Assembly: GCF_017115105.1 (NCBI RefSeq)
Contig: NZ_JABXKH010000042.1
Coordinates: 124,001 to 188,000, forward strand
Reading direction: 5' to 3'
Origin: Nostoc sp. NMS2
GTDB taxonomy: Bacteria; Cyanobacteriota; Cyanobacteriia; Cyanobacteriales; Nostocaceae
Length of the DNA: 64,000 nucleotides
Part shown: positions 17,860-25,966 of the stretch, one piece after another
Layout: every line of letters starts with the position of its first letter
How positions within the stretch are numbered: position 1 is the first letter of the stretch
Notes under the pieces: model-generated
Told to the model about the DNA's origin: nothing
What the model saw: the letters and a program-made list of their open reading frames with translations, nothing else
Database searches by the model: none
Translations under genes and position numbers: made by a program

Positions 17860-18650
17860 TTGTTTACATTCACCAGCTAAGTATATTTACTTGTAAAATC
17901 TAAAAACATCTATCTAAACAGGAGAATTGTAGCAGCAAATTTTTTTTGGTTACGGTAAAATTTGTAAAAGAATATACCGAAATTTAGATTTATTCGCCAA
18001 TTGTAGTGGAAGATACTTACAAACAGAGGAAGGTTATTATAAGAAATTTATATATAAAACTTGAGATAATGCCAAATTTGAATGATAGATTTTGATGAAT
18101 TTGAAGCATCCTAAATTGGGAACAAAAGCGCTAAAATGCAGTCATGTCATGTATTTGAGCTATTTTTGCTCGATGAACTCCCAAAAGCAGCCCAAAAGTA
18201 GACGATAGTTAATACGGTTGTTTTTTAGGGAATAATCAACGTAAAGTCTCGTGTTGAGAAGACTGATGGGGTAGAAATATCTTGAAGATATCTACAGCAG
18301 GGCACATCACTTTTCCAGAAGTCGCAGCAATTTCATTTTCGGCAGCGACTATGGACTAGGCAAATAATTTGTCTAGTCCCCGTGATTGACGCAAGACAAG
18401 CGCGGATAATGGTAAAGAGTTAAAACGTCCTAAGTGGTGTTAGGAGTGGTTCGGACAAGTAAACACAGCAAACTTTAAGTTTTGCTAATTACGTGTAAAC
18501 TTGTCTAAATCAGAGAAGCAGGTTAATCTTGCGTAAGCATCTCTGGTGAATGTGATCTTGATCTATCATTTATTGTGATCTAAGTCATTGACTTGTATCC
18601 AACTAAAAAATCGAGGTCAGTTAAGCGCTAGTGATCATAGGAGGTCGTCT
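17860..18650 (+). promoter_or_regulatory. Long structured leader region of the LysM-M23 gene
   Basis: No gene is seen in about 790 bases. Several hairpins cluster in the last 300. GGACTAGGCAAAT/ATTTGTCTAGTCC (18353-18379) matches at 12 of 13 positions. CCTAA-GTGGTG-TTAGG spans 18429-18444. A nested set has GACAAGT/ACTTGTC on the outside and AGCAAAC/GTTTTGCT inside (about 18454-18508). AGAGA/TCTCT forms around 18513-18545. Such a leader suggests RNA-level control. I looked for the ydaO (c-di-AMP) riboswitch core, which precedes envelope hydrolases in some bacteria, and did not find its GGGGTGAA or CAGCTAAC-type signatures. Confidence 0.4.
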
Positions 18651-20966
18651 TTGAAACGAGCATTAAAAAAGAGAGTAAAAGCTGTGTTGAACAATAACCC
18701 CAACAGCGATGATGCCCCGGTAGAACTGCTAAATGTGATGAATCCAAAAGTTAACCGCCGGGTGCGGACAAAAGCCGCCATGATTGGCTTGGCAATCTCT
18801 ATGGGAGCAACCAGCCTTTTGGTGACTCGACAAAGCGATCAAGCCCAAGCAGCAGTGCCAGTAGGCAGCCAAAAGGCAACATCAACGATTCCTGCTGTTC
18901 CTGACACTGAAATGAAATTTGCCTCCACAAAGCTGGAGTCCCAAGCAGCCTCATCAGCGAGCGTGCCGGAAAATCCTGCGATCGTGGAACCAACGGCAGT
19001 CTCACAAGTGCCTGGGCTTGAAGCTAAATGGCAAGTCGCGGCGAATGGAATGTCTTTACAAATTCCGGCATCAGAAACATTTTCCCAAGCAAAAGCTAGT
19101 TATAAAAATTCCACCAACCTGAAGCCGCAAGTGGCACAGGGATTGAACAACACATTAGCCGAGACTAGTTTCCCAACAGTCAATAATTTGTCTGACTATA
19201 GTGCTGATGGTGTTGGCAGTACAAATGTTTTATTGAATGCCCAGCCACAAACAGTGGCAACATCTGGTGCAGTCAACGGTGAAATAAATGCACAACTTAA
19301 GGCACAACAAGAGTTTGCACTAAATCGCTTACAAGAAAAATCTAATCGGTTAAGAAAAAGTCTGGCACAGTTACAGTCAGGGGAGACTGAAAACTTATCA
19401 CAAGCTGATATTGGTTTGGCACGGCCAACGACTGGAGTTGAGAAAACTGCATTAGCCCAGCCGAATACTTCTGACGATGCAAGCAAAGCAAACTTGATAT
19501 CGAAGTTAAAACAGAAGAATCAGACGAGTGCAATTGCACCAGTACCAGCTACACCAACAGTTATTGCGTCCTCGGCTCGAACCGCCTACGAAGTTAAGCC
19601 TGGAGACACACTAGCAGCGATCGCCAGCAAATACAATACTTCAGTATCAGAACTAGTTAAGGCAAATAACCTCAACAATCCCAATGAACTGCAAATTAGT
19701 CAAAAACTAATTATTCCTGCTGGTCAAGTTGAGGTAACAATAGCGAACCAACCTACTGTAGCGAGTAAACCTACTTTTGTGGAATCCAGCAAAACTCCAA
19801 AAGTATCTACCTCTCCTATGAACATTGGTAGTGCCAACTCCTATCTACCAACTACTTCACAGTCACCATCTATTGCCGACAACAGCAGCGTTACCGTCCC
19901 TACACCAGTAATTGCGAACAATCAGAGTCAGGCAAATAGTTCCACTGACTTAGAAGTCCGCCCTACCACTTCTACTAAGTCTTATGGTGTTGGTGGTGAA
20001 GATGCAGTACCAACAGCTTTTGCTGAAATACAACAGCCCAAAACACCAGCAAATAGGGTAGCACGAGGAAATAATAATGACCGGTTGCACAGCTTGCAAG
20101 CGGAAATTCAGAGATTACAGCAGAAATACCGCGCTCAACAGTCTGGTAATTTAGTTGTGCCAGCAGCTAGCGATACTAATAATGCTGCAATGCTCACTCC
20201 TATTTCTACTCCCAATAATTTCATAGTACCTAACTCTGCTGCTAGACCAAATAGTGTAGCGATACCAATTCCAGTTCCTACACCTATTAGAGCTACCTAT
20301 ACCGCTCAACCAATCAAGTCCCAATTCCGTACCAGTGTACGTCCTACCGAACTAGTAAACCCAGAATTCTTGCCCAATCTTGGTTCTGCTAGTCAGTGGA
20401 CTCCTGGTCGCACTCAAGCTGCTACAAGAATTGCAACCCCTCCTGGAAGAGTAAATGCCTCTGACTCCTTAGGAAAGATGCGGGGAACAACAGTTACTCC
20501 ACAGATATTACCGCCTTTGGCAGCAGTGGATCAATATCTGCCCAGACCCATTGACGAACTGACACCTCCTCCATCTTCCTCAACCATAGCTTACACATGG
20601 CCGGCAAAAGGTACCCTTACCTCTGGCTTTGGTATGCGTTGGGGAAGACCCCACAAGGGAATTGACGTTGCTAACTCCACTGGCACGCCAGTTGTCGCCT
20701 CAGCTGAGGGGACGATAGAAAAAGCAGGCTGGAACAATGGTGGCTACGGCAACCTTGTCGAAATTCGCCATCCTGATGGCAGTACGACTCGCTATGCTCA
20801 TAACAGCAAGATTCTAGTCCAACCTGGTCAGCAGGTACATCAAGGAGAAACAATTGCTTTAATGGGTAGCACTGGTCACAGTACAGGCCCACACACCCAC
20901 TTTGAAATCCATCCATTAGGTAAGGGTGCTGTCAACCCAATCGCCATGTTACCGGATCGCATATAA
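18651..20966 (+). CDS. LysM and M23 peptidase-domain envelope protein
   Basis: Cell-envelope protein of the NlpD/EnvC type. After a basic N-terminus there is a hydrophobic signal/anchor (KAAMIGLAISMGATSLLVT). A long Ala/Ser/Thr/Pro-rich linker follows, with one LysM domain at about residues 311-357 (YEVKPGDTLAAIASKYNTS) and a C-terminal LytM/M23 domain from about residue 648 (GFGMRWGRPHKGIDVAN and GPHTHFEIHPLG). The HxxxD and HxH zinc motifs are intact, so it may be an active peptidoglycan hydrolase. I chose TTG 18651 because a perfect AGGAGG (18639-18644) precedes it by 6 bases. The frame is also open from a TTG at 18588 with no ribosome site. Length 771 residues. Confidence 0.9.
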   Translation: MKRALKKRVKAVLNNNPNSDDAPVELLNVMNPKVNRRVRTKAAMIGLAISMGATSLLVTRQSDQAQAAVPVGSQKATSTIPAVPDTEMKFASTKLESQAASSASVPENPAIVEPTAVSQVPGLEAKWQVAANGMSLQIPASETFSQAKASYKNSTNLKPQVAQGLNNTLAETSFPTVNNLSDYSADGVGSTNVLLNAQPQTVATSGAVNGEINAQLKAQQEFALNRLQEKSNRLRKSLAQLQSGETENLSQADIGLARPTTGVEKTALAQPNTSDDASKANLISKLKQKNQTSAIAPVPATPTVIASSARTAYEVKPGDTLAAIASKYNTSVSELVKANNLNNPNELQISQKLIIPAGQVEVTIANQPTVASKPTFVESSKTPKVSTSPMNIGSANSYLPTTSQSPSIADNSSVTVPTPVIANNQSQANSSTDLEVRPTTSTKSYGVGGEDAVPTAFAEIQQPKTPANRVARGNNNDRLHSLQAEIQRLQQKYRAQQSGNLVVPAASDTNNAAMLTPISTPNNFIVPNSAARPNSVAIPIPVPTPIRATYTAQPIKSQFRTSVRPTELVNPEFLPNLGSASQWTPGRTQAATRIATPPGRVNASDSLGKMRGTTVTPQILPPLAAVDQYLPRPIDELTPPPSSSTIAYTWPAKGTLTSGFGMRWGRPHKGIDVANSTGTPVVASAEGTIEKAGWNNGGYGNLVEIRHPDGSTTRYAHNSKILVQPGQQVHQGETIALMGSTGHSTGPHTHFEIHPLGKGAVNPIAMLPDRI

Positions 20967-21007
20967 TCGCTTGGCTATCTGTAACTAAATCATTGCCTTG
21001 TTTTGTT

Positions 21008-21026
21008 GAGGGAGGTAAACTCCCTC
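21008..21026 (+). terminator. Hairpin after the M23 gene
   Basis: GAGGGAG-GTAAA-CTCCCTC, a perfect 7-bp stem about 40 bases after the stop codon, followed by ATTTGCTTT. A moderate rho-independent terminator. Confidence 0.6.
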
Positions 21027-21134
21027 ATTTGCTTTCTATAAACTCAACAGAGATGAAAGCTGCAAAAAAATTGCAAAAGGGGCTAGCCTCAAGCAAATTT
21101 GTATGCTATAGTAGTAAATGATTTGAAAAGATAT

Positions 21135-21208
21135 GGCTCAGTAGCTCAGTTGGTTAGAGCACGGGACTCATAAGCCTGGGGTCGTTGGTTCAACTCCGAC
21201 CTGAGCCA
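21135..21208 (+). tRNA. tRNA-Met (anticodon CAT, elongator type)
   Basis: Cloverleaf with acceptor GGCTCAG/CTGAGCC, D-arm GCTC-AGTTGGTTA-GAGC, anticodon loop CTCATAA and T-arm GTTGG-TTCAACT-CCGAC; discriminator A, no encoded CCA. The pairing at 31-39 is A-G. A CAT anticodon can also belong to tRNA-Ile2 (lysidine-modified), but the overall sequence is closer to elongator Met. The integrase remnant begins 81 bp downstream. Confidence 0.9.
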
Positions 21209-21640
21209 CTTTAAAATAACGATAATATAAGGGTTTCAGCTTCTGTACGTTGGTGGTCATGGAAGCTGAATCTTTGTTTTAACTCTCCAATGACTATCCA
21301 AAATAGTCAAAGGATTACCATTAAAGTTGGTATTGAAGTATCTAAAGGTTATCTTAGATTAAGATTTCCTAGAGCTTTATTTAATGGCAATCAGAAATAC
21401 TTATCATTAAATCTAACTGACACTCTTGAGAATAAAGTTGCTGCTGAGATTCAGGCACGACGAATAGAGTTAGATATCCTAGCTGGTTATTTTGACCCTA
21501 CCCTTGCCAAATACAAAGCTGACTACACCGCTACCCCTAAGAAACAAAAGGTATACAGCCTCCTTGAGTTATGGGAAAAGTATACTCAGTGTGACGTACC
21601 TACACCTCTCTTCGAGTAGGTGTAGGCTTCTCAAAGACTC

Positions 21641-22177
21641 CTAAGAAGAGGACATTGATTGAGCTTTAAGACCGTGCGTCCCACGGTTCTTTATGTTGAT
21701 AGCCGCGTTCCAATCCCTGCACAAACTTGCATGACAAACAGGACAATTGTGCATTCTTTGAGACAACGGTTTTTTTACTTTGTGACCACAACTAGAACAT
21801 TCTTGACTAGTACCATTTGGGTTTACAGCTATTACCTTTAAACCAGCATTTTCGGCTTTGTTTGAAAGAATAGAAATAAATTGTCCCCATCCAGCATCAT
21901 TTACACTTTTAGCCAATCGTGACTTAGCTAGTCCTTTAATATTCAGTTTTTCTACTGCAATAACATCATATTTTTTCAGTAGATTGTTAGCGGTTTTGAA
22001 ATGAAAATCTTTTCGAGTATCCGCTACTTTTTTGTGTTGAATAGATAGCCTTTTTATTGCTTTCTTTCGTCGATTAGAACCTTTTTTTCTCCGAGAAACT
22101 TTGCGTTGTGCTGACTTTAATTTACGTTCAGCTTGCTTTTTAGTCGGCTTTAATCGGTATTGGTAGGATGTTCTCAT
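21641..22177 (-). CDS. tnpB: TnpB-family RNA-guided nuclease, internally deleted
   Basis: 178 residues against roughly 400 for complete TnpB. The N-terminus [15 protein letters not shown] is intact, then the sequence jumps in frame to [20 protein letters not shown], normally found past residue 200. Lost are the RNA-binding part and the RuvC-I aspartate. Retained are the RuvC-II Glu ([11 protein letters not shown]), the zinc finger (CSSCG and CPVC) and the RuvC-III Asp ([10 protein letters not shown]). The protein should be nuclease-dead. The 3' end leads into the right-end hairpin, where a guide RNA would normally be encoded. Most likely a decaying copy. Confidence 0.85.
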   Translation of the reverse strand: MRTSYQYRLKPTKKQAERKLKSAQRKVSRRKKGSNRRKKAIKRLSIQHKKVADTRKDFHFKTANNLLKKYDVIAVEKLNIKGLAKSRLAKSVNDAGWGQFISILSNKAENAGLKVIAVNPNGTSQECSSCGHKVKKPLSQRMHNCPVCHASLCRDWNAAINIKNRGTHGLKAQSMSSS

Positions 22178-22243
22178 TTTGTTCCCCTTGTTTTTCGACC
22201 TGCATTTATACTAACATTAATGGGTAGCGTTTAACCACCCACA

Positions 22244-22408
22244 ATGAAAGAAAAAAGACTAAGTTTGAGACTCAGTGCGAAACGAATGTATGCTTTGCAA
22301 GTTTATGCAGCCTCAAAAGAGAAGAGCATTACGGCTGTTATTGAAGACTGGATAGATTCTTTCAACTCAGAAAAAGTTCGTTCGTCATCGACCAACGATT
22401 CTAATTGA
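22244..22408 (+). CDS. Small ribbon-helix-helix-like protein carried by the IS
   Basis: 54 residues: MKEKRLSLRLSAKRMYALQV, then YAASKEKSITAVIEDWIDSF. A short beta strand followed by two helices with an S-I-T-A-V-I-E-x-W second helix is the ribbon-helix-helix (CopG/Arc) pattern. It lies inside the IS, 66 bp from and divergent to tnpB, so it is in a position to repress tnpB. No strong Shine-Dalgarno is visible. Too short for usual ORF cut-offs. Confidence 0.6.
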   Translation: MKEKRLSLRLSAKRMYALQVYAASKEKSITAVIEDWIDSFNSEKVRSSSTNDSN

Positions 22409-22740
22409 ACTGCGTTCAATATCGCTTGTTGGTCAATTCCTTACTCACGCGCATTCATGAGCGAAAATGCGGTGTAGCTCTGCTTCCCGCATTATTCGCG
22501 TCCCACACTGACTGAGTACAGTACAGATGTGGGACTTCTGCTGTTTTAGTTAAAAGTGGTCAGGTACAGGAATCAACTCTTGCCCGTGACTACTCATTAG
22601 TAGAGAAGCGGATCAGAGCATTACCTACTACTGATGCTAATCAAGCAGTGATGATAAGGAATCATTTACTGAGTACTTATTCTGCTGAAACAGCCAAGCG
22701 CACTCTTAAACAAATGAATGCCTTCCCCAGTAACCAGTCC

Positions 22741-24078
22741 CTAGTCAGAACGAGAACGGCGCGATGCCGACGAACGAGCTCCAGGTTTATCGCCATTAGT
22801 CGCAGGTGGCGCTGCTTTCCGTTTAGCCGATGTCCGTGGTAACGGTTTAGGAGTCCGAGGCGAACGCTTTTCACCTCCTGATTTGGGTCTGTGTTGCCGT
22901 CCATTGGGAATTGCTTCGGGTTTTATATCGGGGTTAGGGCCAAAGCCAGCCACCACTTCCCTTGGTAAACGCTGCTCAATCAGTTTTTCGATATCTGTCA
23001 ATAAACTGTATTCATCGACGCACACCAGCGATACGGCTTCACCTGAAGCGCCAGCACGACCAGTTCGCCCAATGCGATGAACATAATCTTCTGGTACATT
23101 GGGTAGATCGAAGTTGACTACATGGGGTAGTTCGCTAATGTCAAGACCCCTAGCAGCAATGTCTGTCGCCACTAATACCTGTAAGCTACCATTCTTGAAC
23201 TTTGCCAAAGCATTGGTACGCACCGGCTGGCTTTTATTCCCGTGGATTGCCAGTGCTTGAATTCGGTCTTCACCCAACTGCTTAACTAAACGGTCTGCGC
23301 CATACTTGGTACGAGTAAACACTAGCACTTGATACCAATTATCTCGCCGAATTAAGTGAGCAAGTAATTGGCGTTTCTTGTCACGGTCTACTTGGTAAAT
23401 TTTTTGGGCGATTGTCTCGGCAGTAACGTTGCGGCGTGCCACCTCAATCATCTTCGGGTTATTGAGCAGTCCGGCGGCTAGTGCTTTAATTTTGTCCGAA
23501 AAAGTAGCGAAGAATAGCAAATTTTGGCGATTTTTGGGCAAAAGCGCAAGGATGCGGCGGATATCATGGATAAAGCCCATGTCCAGCATCCGATCTGCTT
23601 CATCTAGTACTAAAACCTCAATATGTGACAGGTTCAGCGTGCCTTGCTGCACGTGGTCTAGCAGTCGCCCTGGAGTAGCCACTAAGATATCGACTCGGTT
23701 CTTCAAACGCTGTTTTTGCAGATTAATACCGACTCCGCCAAACATCACCATCGAGTTTAACTGCAAGTATTTGCCGTATTCGCGCACGCTTTCTTCCACT
23801 TGTGCGGCGAGTTCACGAGTCGGGGTGAGAATCAGTGCCCGAATCGGGCGGTATCCATTCGATGTAACTTTGACGTTCTTATCGGACGATAACCGATGTA
23901 GAAGTGGTAGGGTAAAACTAGCAGTCTTTCCAGTGCCCGTTTGGGCCCCAGCTAGCAAATCGCTACCCGATAAAACGGCAGGAATCGACTGGATCTGAAT
24001 TGGCGTAGGTTCGGTGTACCCTCGCTCTGTAACCGCACGGATAATTTCATTGGACAAGCCGAGAGTAGAAAAATTCAT
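22741..24078 (-). CDS. DEAD-box ATP-dependent RNA helicase (RhlE-like)
   Basis: 445 residues starting [20 protein letters not shown]. The helicase motifs are in order: Q-motif [61 protein letters not shown] and [10 protein letters not shown]. Motif III reads FATFS where SATF-S is usual. A basic, Pro/Ser-rich tail ([19 protein letters not shown]) probably binds RNA. The frame is open to 24207, but the extension is unlike a protein N-terminus, so ATG 24078 is used. RhlE-type helicases act in ribosome assembly and cold adaptation. Confidence 0.93.
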   Translation of the reverse strand: MNFSTLGLSNEIIRAVTERGYTEPTPIQIQSIPAVLSGSDLLAGAQTGTGKTASFTLPLLHRLSSDKNVKVTSNGYRPIRALILTPTRELAAQVEESVREYGKYLQLNSMVMFGGVGINLQKQRLKNRVDILVATPGRLLDHVQQGTLNLSHIEVLVLDEADRMLDMGFIHDIRRILALLPKNRQNLLFFATFSDKIKALAAGLLNNPKMIEVARRNVTAETIAQKIYQVDRDKKRQLLAHLIRRDNWYQVLVFTRTKYGADRLVKQLGEDRIQALAIHGNKSQPVRTNALAKFKNGSLQVLVATDIAARGLDISELPHVVNFDLPNVPEDYVHRIGRTGRAGASGEAVSLVCVDEYSLLTDIEKLIEQRLPREVVAGFGPNPDIKPEAIPNGRQHRPKSGGEKRSPRTPKPLPRTSAKRKAAPPATNGDKPGARSSASRRSRSD

Positions 24079-24315
24079 AAAACTCCATAAATAACATCGG
24101 CCTGTCGCCAATGGCGGCGTCAGTCTTAGGCGGACGGATAAAAAAGTCTTGAAGGGCTGAATGGGCAGTAACGCAAAGACTGAAGAGCGAGTGCCGCAGT
24201 CCCACATTCTAACAGATTGTAGTCTATTGTGTGGTTAAAGTTGCTCTGATTCAGTGTTGTGTTAAATTAGCATTACTTGGAATGTAAAGTGTTGAACAAT
24301 TAGGAGAAATTCGTT

Positions 24316-24804
24316 ATCGCAATCCAAAAGCAACTGATTAATTCACAAATCAAGTCACCTCATGTCTTCTTGATTGACCATGAGAACAACAATCGTGGTC
24401 TGATCGACACCAATGAGGCGCTACAGTTAGCCGAGAGCTTGGAGCTTGACTTGGTTGTAGTCTCTCAAGGCAAAGAGGCCCCAATCGCCAAAATCCTGAA
24501 TTATGGCAAGCTTCAGTATCAAAAGAAAAAACGTCAAAGCCAGAGTGCTAGACCGACGGTAAAAGAAGTTCGGTTTGGATTAAACGTGGGTGTGGCTGAT
24601 TACAATTTACGTATTGAAAAAGCAGTTGGTTGGTTGAGTAAAGGCGATTCGGTGAAGTTTGCCATTCGTTTACGAGGCCGAGAACATCAATATCGTGACC
24701 AAGCGGGAGAACTGCTAGACAGAATTGCAAAAGACCTCAGTCAAGTAGGTAAAATCCAGTCACTGGATAAACGCTCATTAATTGTTCAAGTCATTCCTGC
24801 CTAG
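24316..24804 (+). CDS. Translation initiation factor IF-3 paralogue with apparent non-AUG start
   Basis: IF-3 N-domain pattern KQLINSQIKSPHVFLIDHEN with NEALQLAE; C-domain RPTVKEVRFGLNVGVADYNL and GDSVKFAIRLRGREHQY. It is divergent from canonical cyanobacterial IF-3, so probably a paralogue. Homology reaches upstream of the first TTG in frame (24370), yet between the in-frame TAG at 24301 and that TTG there is no ATG, GTG or TTG. The codons after TAG are GAG AAA TTC GTT ATC GCA ATC. A Shine-Dalgarno AGGAGA (24302-24307) sits properly for ATC at 24316. E. coli infC starts with AUU and the Myxococcus IF-3 gene (dsg) with AUC, which supports this choice. 162 residues. Confidence 0.8.
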   Translation: MAIQKQLINSQIKSPHVFLIDHENNNRGLIDTNEALQLAESLELDLVVVSQGKEAPIAKILNYGKLQYQKKKRQSQSARPTVKEVRFGLNVGVADYNLRIEKAVGWLSKGDSVKFAIRLRGREHQYRDQAGELLDRIAKDLSQVGKIQSLDKRSLIVQVIPA

Positions 24805-24852
24805 TTAATTTTGCGATCGCTGGAGGATGTTTTGGTGCCAGCTTTTGAAACT

Positions 24853-24907
24853 CCCACGGCCATGAAAACATTGCTATTGCTTGTTTTCAGTTCAAGCCGT
24901 GGGATTT
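24853..24907 (+). terminator. Terminator hairpin after the IF-3 gene
   Basis: CCCACGGC pairs with GCCGTGGG, with an inner stem TGAAAACA/TGTTTTCA, followed by ATTTTAA. It lies about 50 bases after the stop codon. Confidence 0.7.
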
Positions 24908-24984
24908 TAACTCAAAGCTCAAAAACCAAAAAAGCCAGAGGATAGGCAACAGCACTCCATCAGCTAAGAATGGGACATAGCCAA

Positions 24985-25599
24985 TCAATCGGCGCATTTA
25001 GTGATTAGGTGTGTCAACGCATCAATCAGGCGATCGCTTTCCATTGGTATAATGTCCTGTCCATGCATTACATTTTGAGTAATATGAAAATGCACTAATG
25101 CTCCTAAGAGAATTCTCGCTGTTGCCTCTGGGTCAGGTATCTTTAATTCAGGAGCCGCCAAGTAGTGAGTGAGAGTTTCCGCTACTGGCTTAATCATCAC
25201 CCGAACACAAATTTGAGCTAACTCAGGAAAACGCCCAGATTCACCGATTACTACCCGCATAAATGCACTATGTTCTTGGTCGTTAATCATCTGCTCTAAT
25301 GCTTTGGTTGCTATTTGGCGCAGTATGGCGGCTGGTTCTCCCTCAATCGGTTCTGTGCCAAAAATGGAGCTGTTCTTTTTGCTTGTCAGTTCCTCTAACA
25401 GTACTTTAAAAAGTCCTTCTTTATCTTGAAAGTGGCTGTAGACTGTCGCTTTAGAAACACCTGCTGCTACCGCTACCCGATCCATGCTTGTACCAGCATA
25501 GCCATGTTGCAGGAATTCTTGCATTGCCCCTTGCAGAATTTGCTCCACTTTATCAACAGAATTGTCTCGATCCGCTTCGCCAGTTTTGATGCGTACCAT
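24985..25599 (-). CDS. TetR-family transcriptional regulator
   Basis: 204 residues. The N-terminal helix-turn-helix is clear: ILQGAMQEFLQHGYAGTSMD followed by VAVAAGVSKATVYSHFQDKE. The C-terminal helices resemble the ligand-binding part of AcrR/TetR regulators (FPELAQICVRVMIKPVAETL). It is divergent from the devBCA-type exporter operon, with a cluster of GTTTAGT boxes in between, so it probably represses that operon and is released by an exported compound. The ligand is unknown. Confidence 0.93.
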   Translation of the reverse strand: MVRIKTGEADRDNSVDKVEQILQGAMQEFLQHGYAGTSMDRVAVAAGVSKATVYSHFQDKEGLFKVLLEELTSKKNSSIFGTEPIEGEPAAILRQIATKALEQMINDQEHSAFMRVVIGESGRFPELAQICVRVMIKPVAETLTHYLAAPELKIPDPEATARILLGALVHFHITQNVMHGQDIIPMESDRLIDALTHLITKCAD

Positions 25600-25664
25600 T
25601 TATTAATCATCCTTTCTTATAAACAATATTAATAGATGCTGCAAAATGCCCTAGTACCGCTTCG

Positions 25665-25699
25665 CGTAATTCGTAATTCGTAATTCGTAATTCGTAATT
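25665..25699. repeat. CGTAATT tandem heptamer repeat, five copies
   Basis: Five perfect tandem copies of CGTAATT in the spacer between the TetR gene and devB. Similar arrays of the same heptamer, in either orientation, occur at 12601-12628 and 35988-36045. They are of the STRR (short tandemly repeated repetitive) type known from heterocystous cyanobacteria. Confidence 0.9.
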
Positions 25700-25860
25700 A
25701 CCGTTGCGTAAGGATTTTAGACATTTCAAATGGTCTGTTTATTTCCGCCGTACTGTACTAGTACAAAATGGCGAAAATAAATATACCCTTTTTTGGAGGG
25801 TGCAGGGGGAAGGGGGAAGGGGAATGCTATTCCTCTGCACAATGCCTTTGCAAATTGATT

Positions 25861-25945
25861 GACAAGTTTAGTTGTATCATCTTGACTAAACTAGTCCGTT
25901 TAGTTTAGCATAAATTGAACTGGACAGTTTAGTACAGGTTGCTAC
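25861..25945 (+). promoter_or_regulatory. Candidate TetR operator cluster and NtcA-like box before devB
   Basis: Four related boxes fall in 73 bases: GACAAGTTTAGTT (25861), ACTAAACTAGTCC (25885; reverse complement GGACTAGTTTAGT), GTCCGTTTAGTTT (25894) and GGACAGTTTAGTA (25922). The middle two face each other as an interrupted palindrome, the usual form of a TetR operator. A perfect NtcA consensus GTA-N8-TAC (25932-25945) overlaps the last box, 21 bases before the devB start. About 16 such matches are expected by chance in a window this size, so it is weak evidence alone. Confidence 0.5.
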
Positions 25946-25966
25946 TGGTGGTAAGGGGAAAATAGT

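Larger units (their letters stand above)
21591..22545. mobile_element. IS200/IS605-type (TnpB-only) insertion sequence, degenerate
   Basis: The element interrupts the integrase frame. Its two ends carry subterminal hairpins rather than terminal inverted repeats: CCTACACCT/AGGTGTAGG at 21599-21626, and TCCCACA/TGTGGGA at 22501-22534. Inside are a shortened tnpB on the minus strand and a small plus-strand ORF. No tnpA is present, so it would depend on a transposase in trans. Exact ends are uncertain by 10-15 bases on each side. Confidence 0.75.
21290..22718 (+). pseudogene. Tyrosine recombinase/integrase remnant split by an insertion sequence
   Basis: The first part (21290 to about 21590) reads MTIQNSQRITIKVGIEVSKG, LRLRFPRALFNGNQKYLSLN and VYSLLELWEKYTQ, an arm-type DNA-binding N-terminus of phage-like integrases. 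The sequence then runs into an insertion element. The core-binding domain resumes at about 22555 in another frame (SGQVQESTLARDYSLVEKRI, HLLSTYSAETAKRTLKQMNA) and stops abruptly at about 22718, before the catalytic domain. It adjoins tRNA-Met, the usual integration site for such elements. The catalytic R-H-R-Y region is absent, so it is dead. No second attachment-site copy of the tRNA end was found. Confidence 0.8.

Noticed and set aside
17860-18650. ydaO (c-di-AMP) riboswitch before the M23 gene
   Set aside because: The characteristic GGGGTGAA and CAGCTAAC-type conserved segments were not found in the right order.
25932-25945. Firm NtcA site before devB
   Set aside because: GTA-N8-TAC is expected about 16 times by chance in 64 kb, and the box is too close to the start codon for a classical activator site; kept only as a note.
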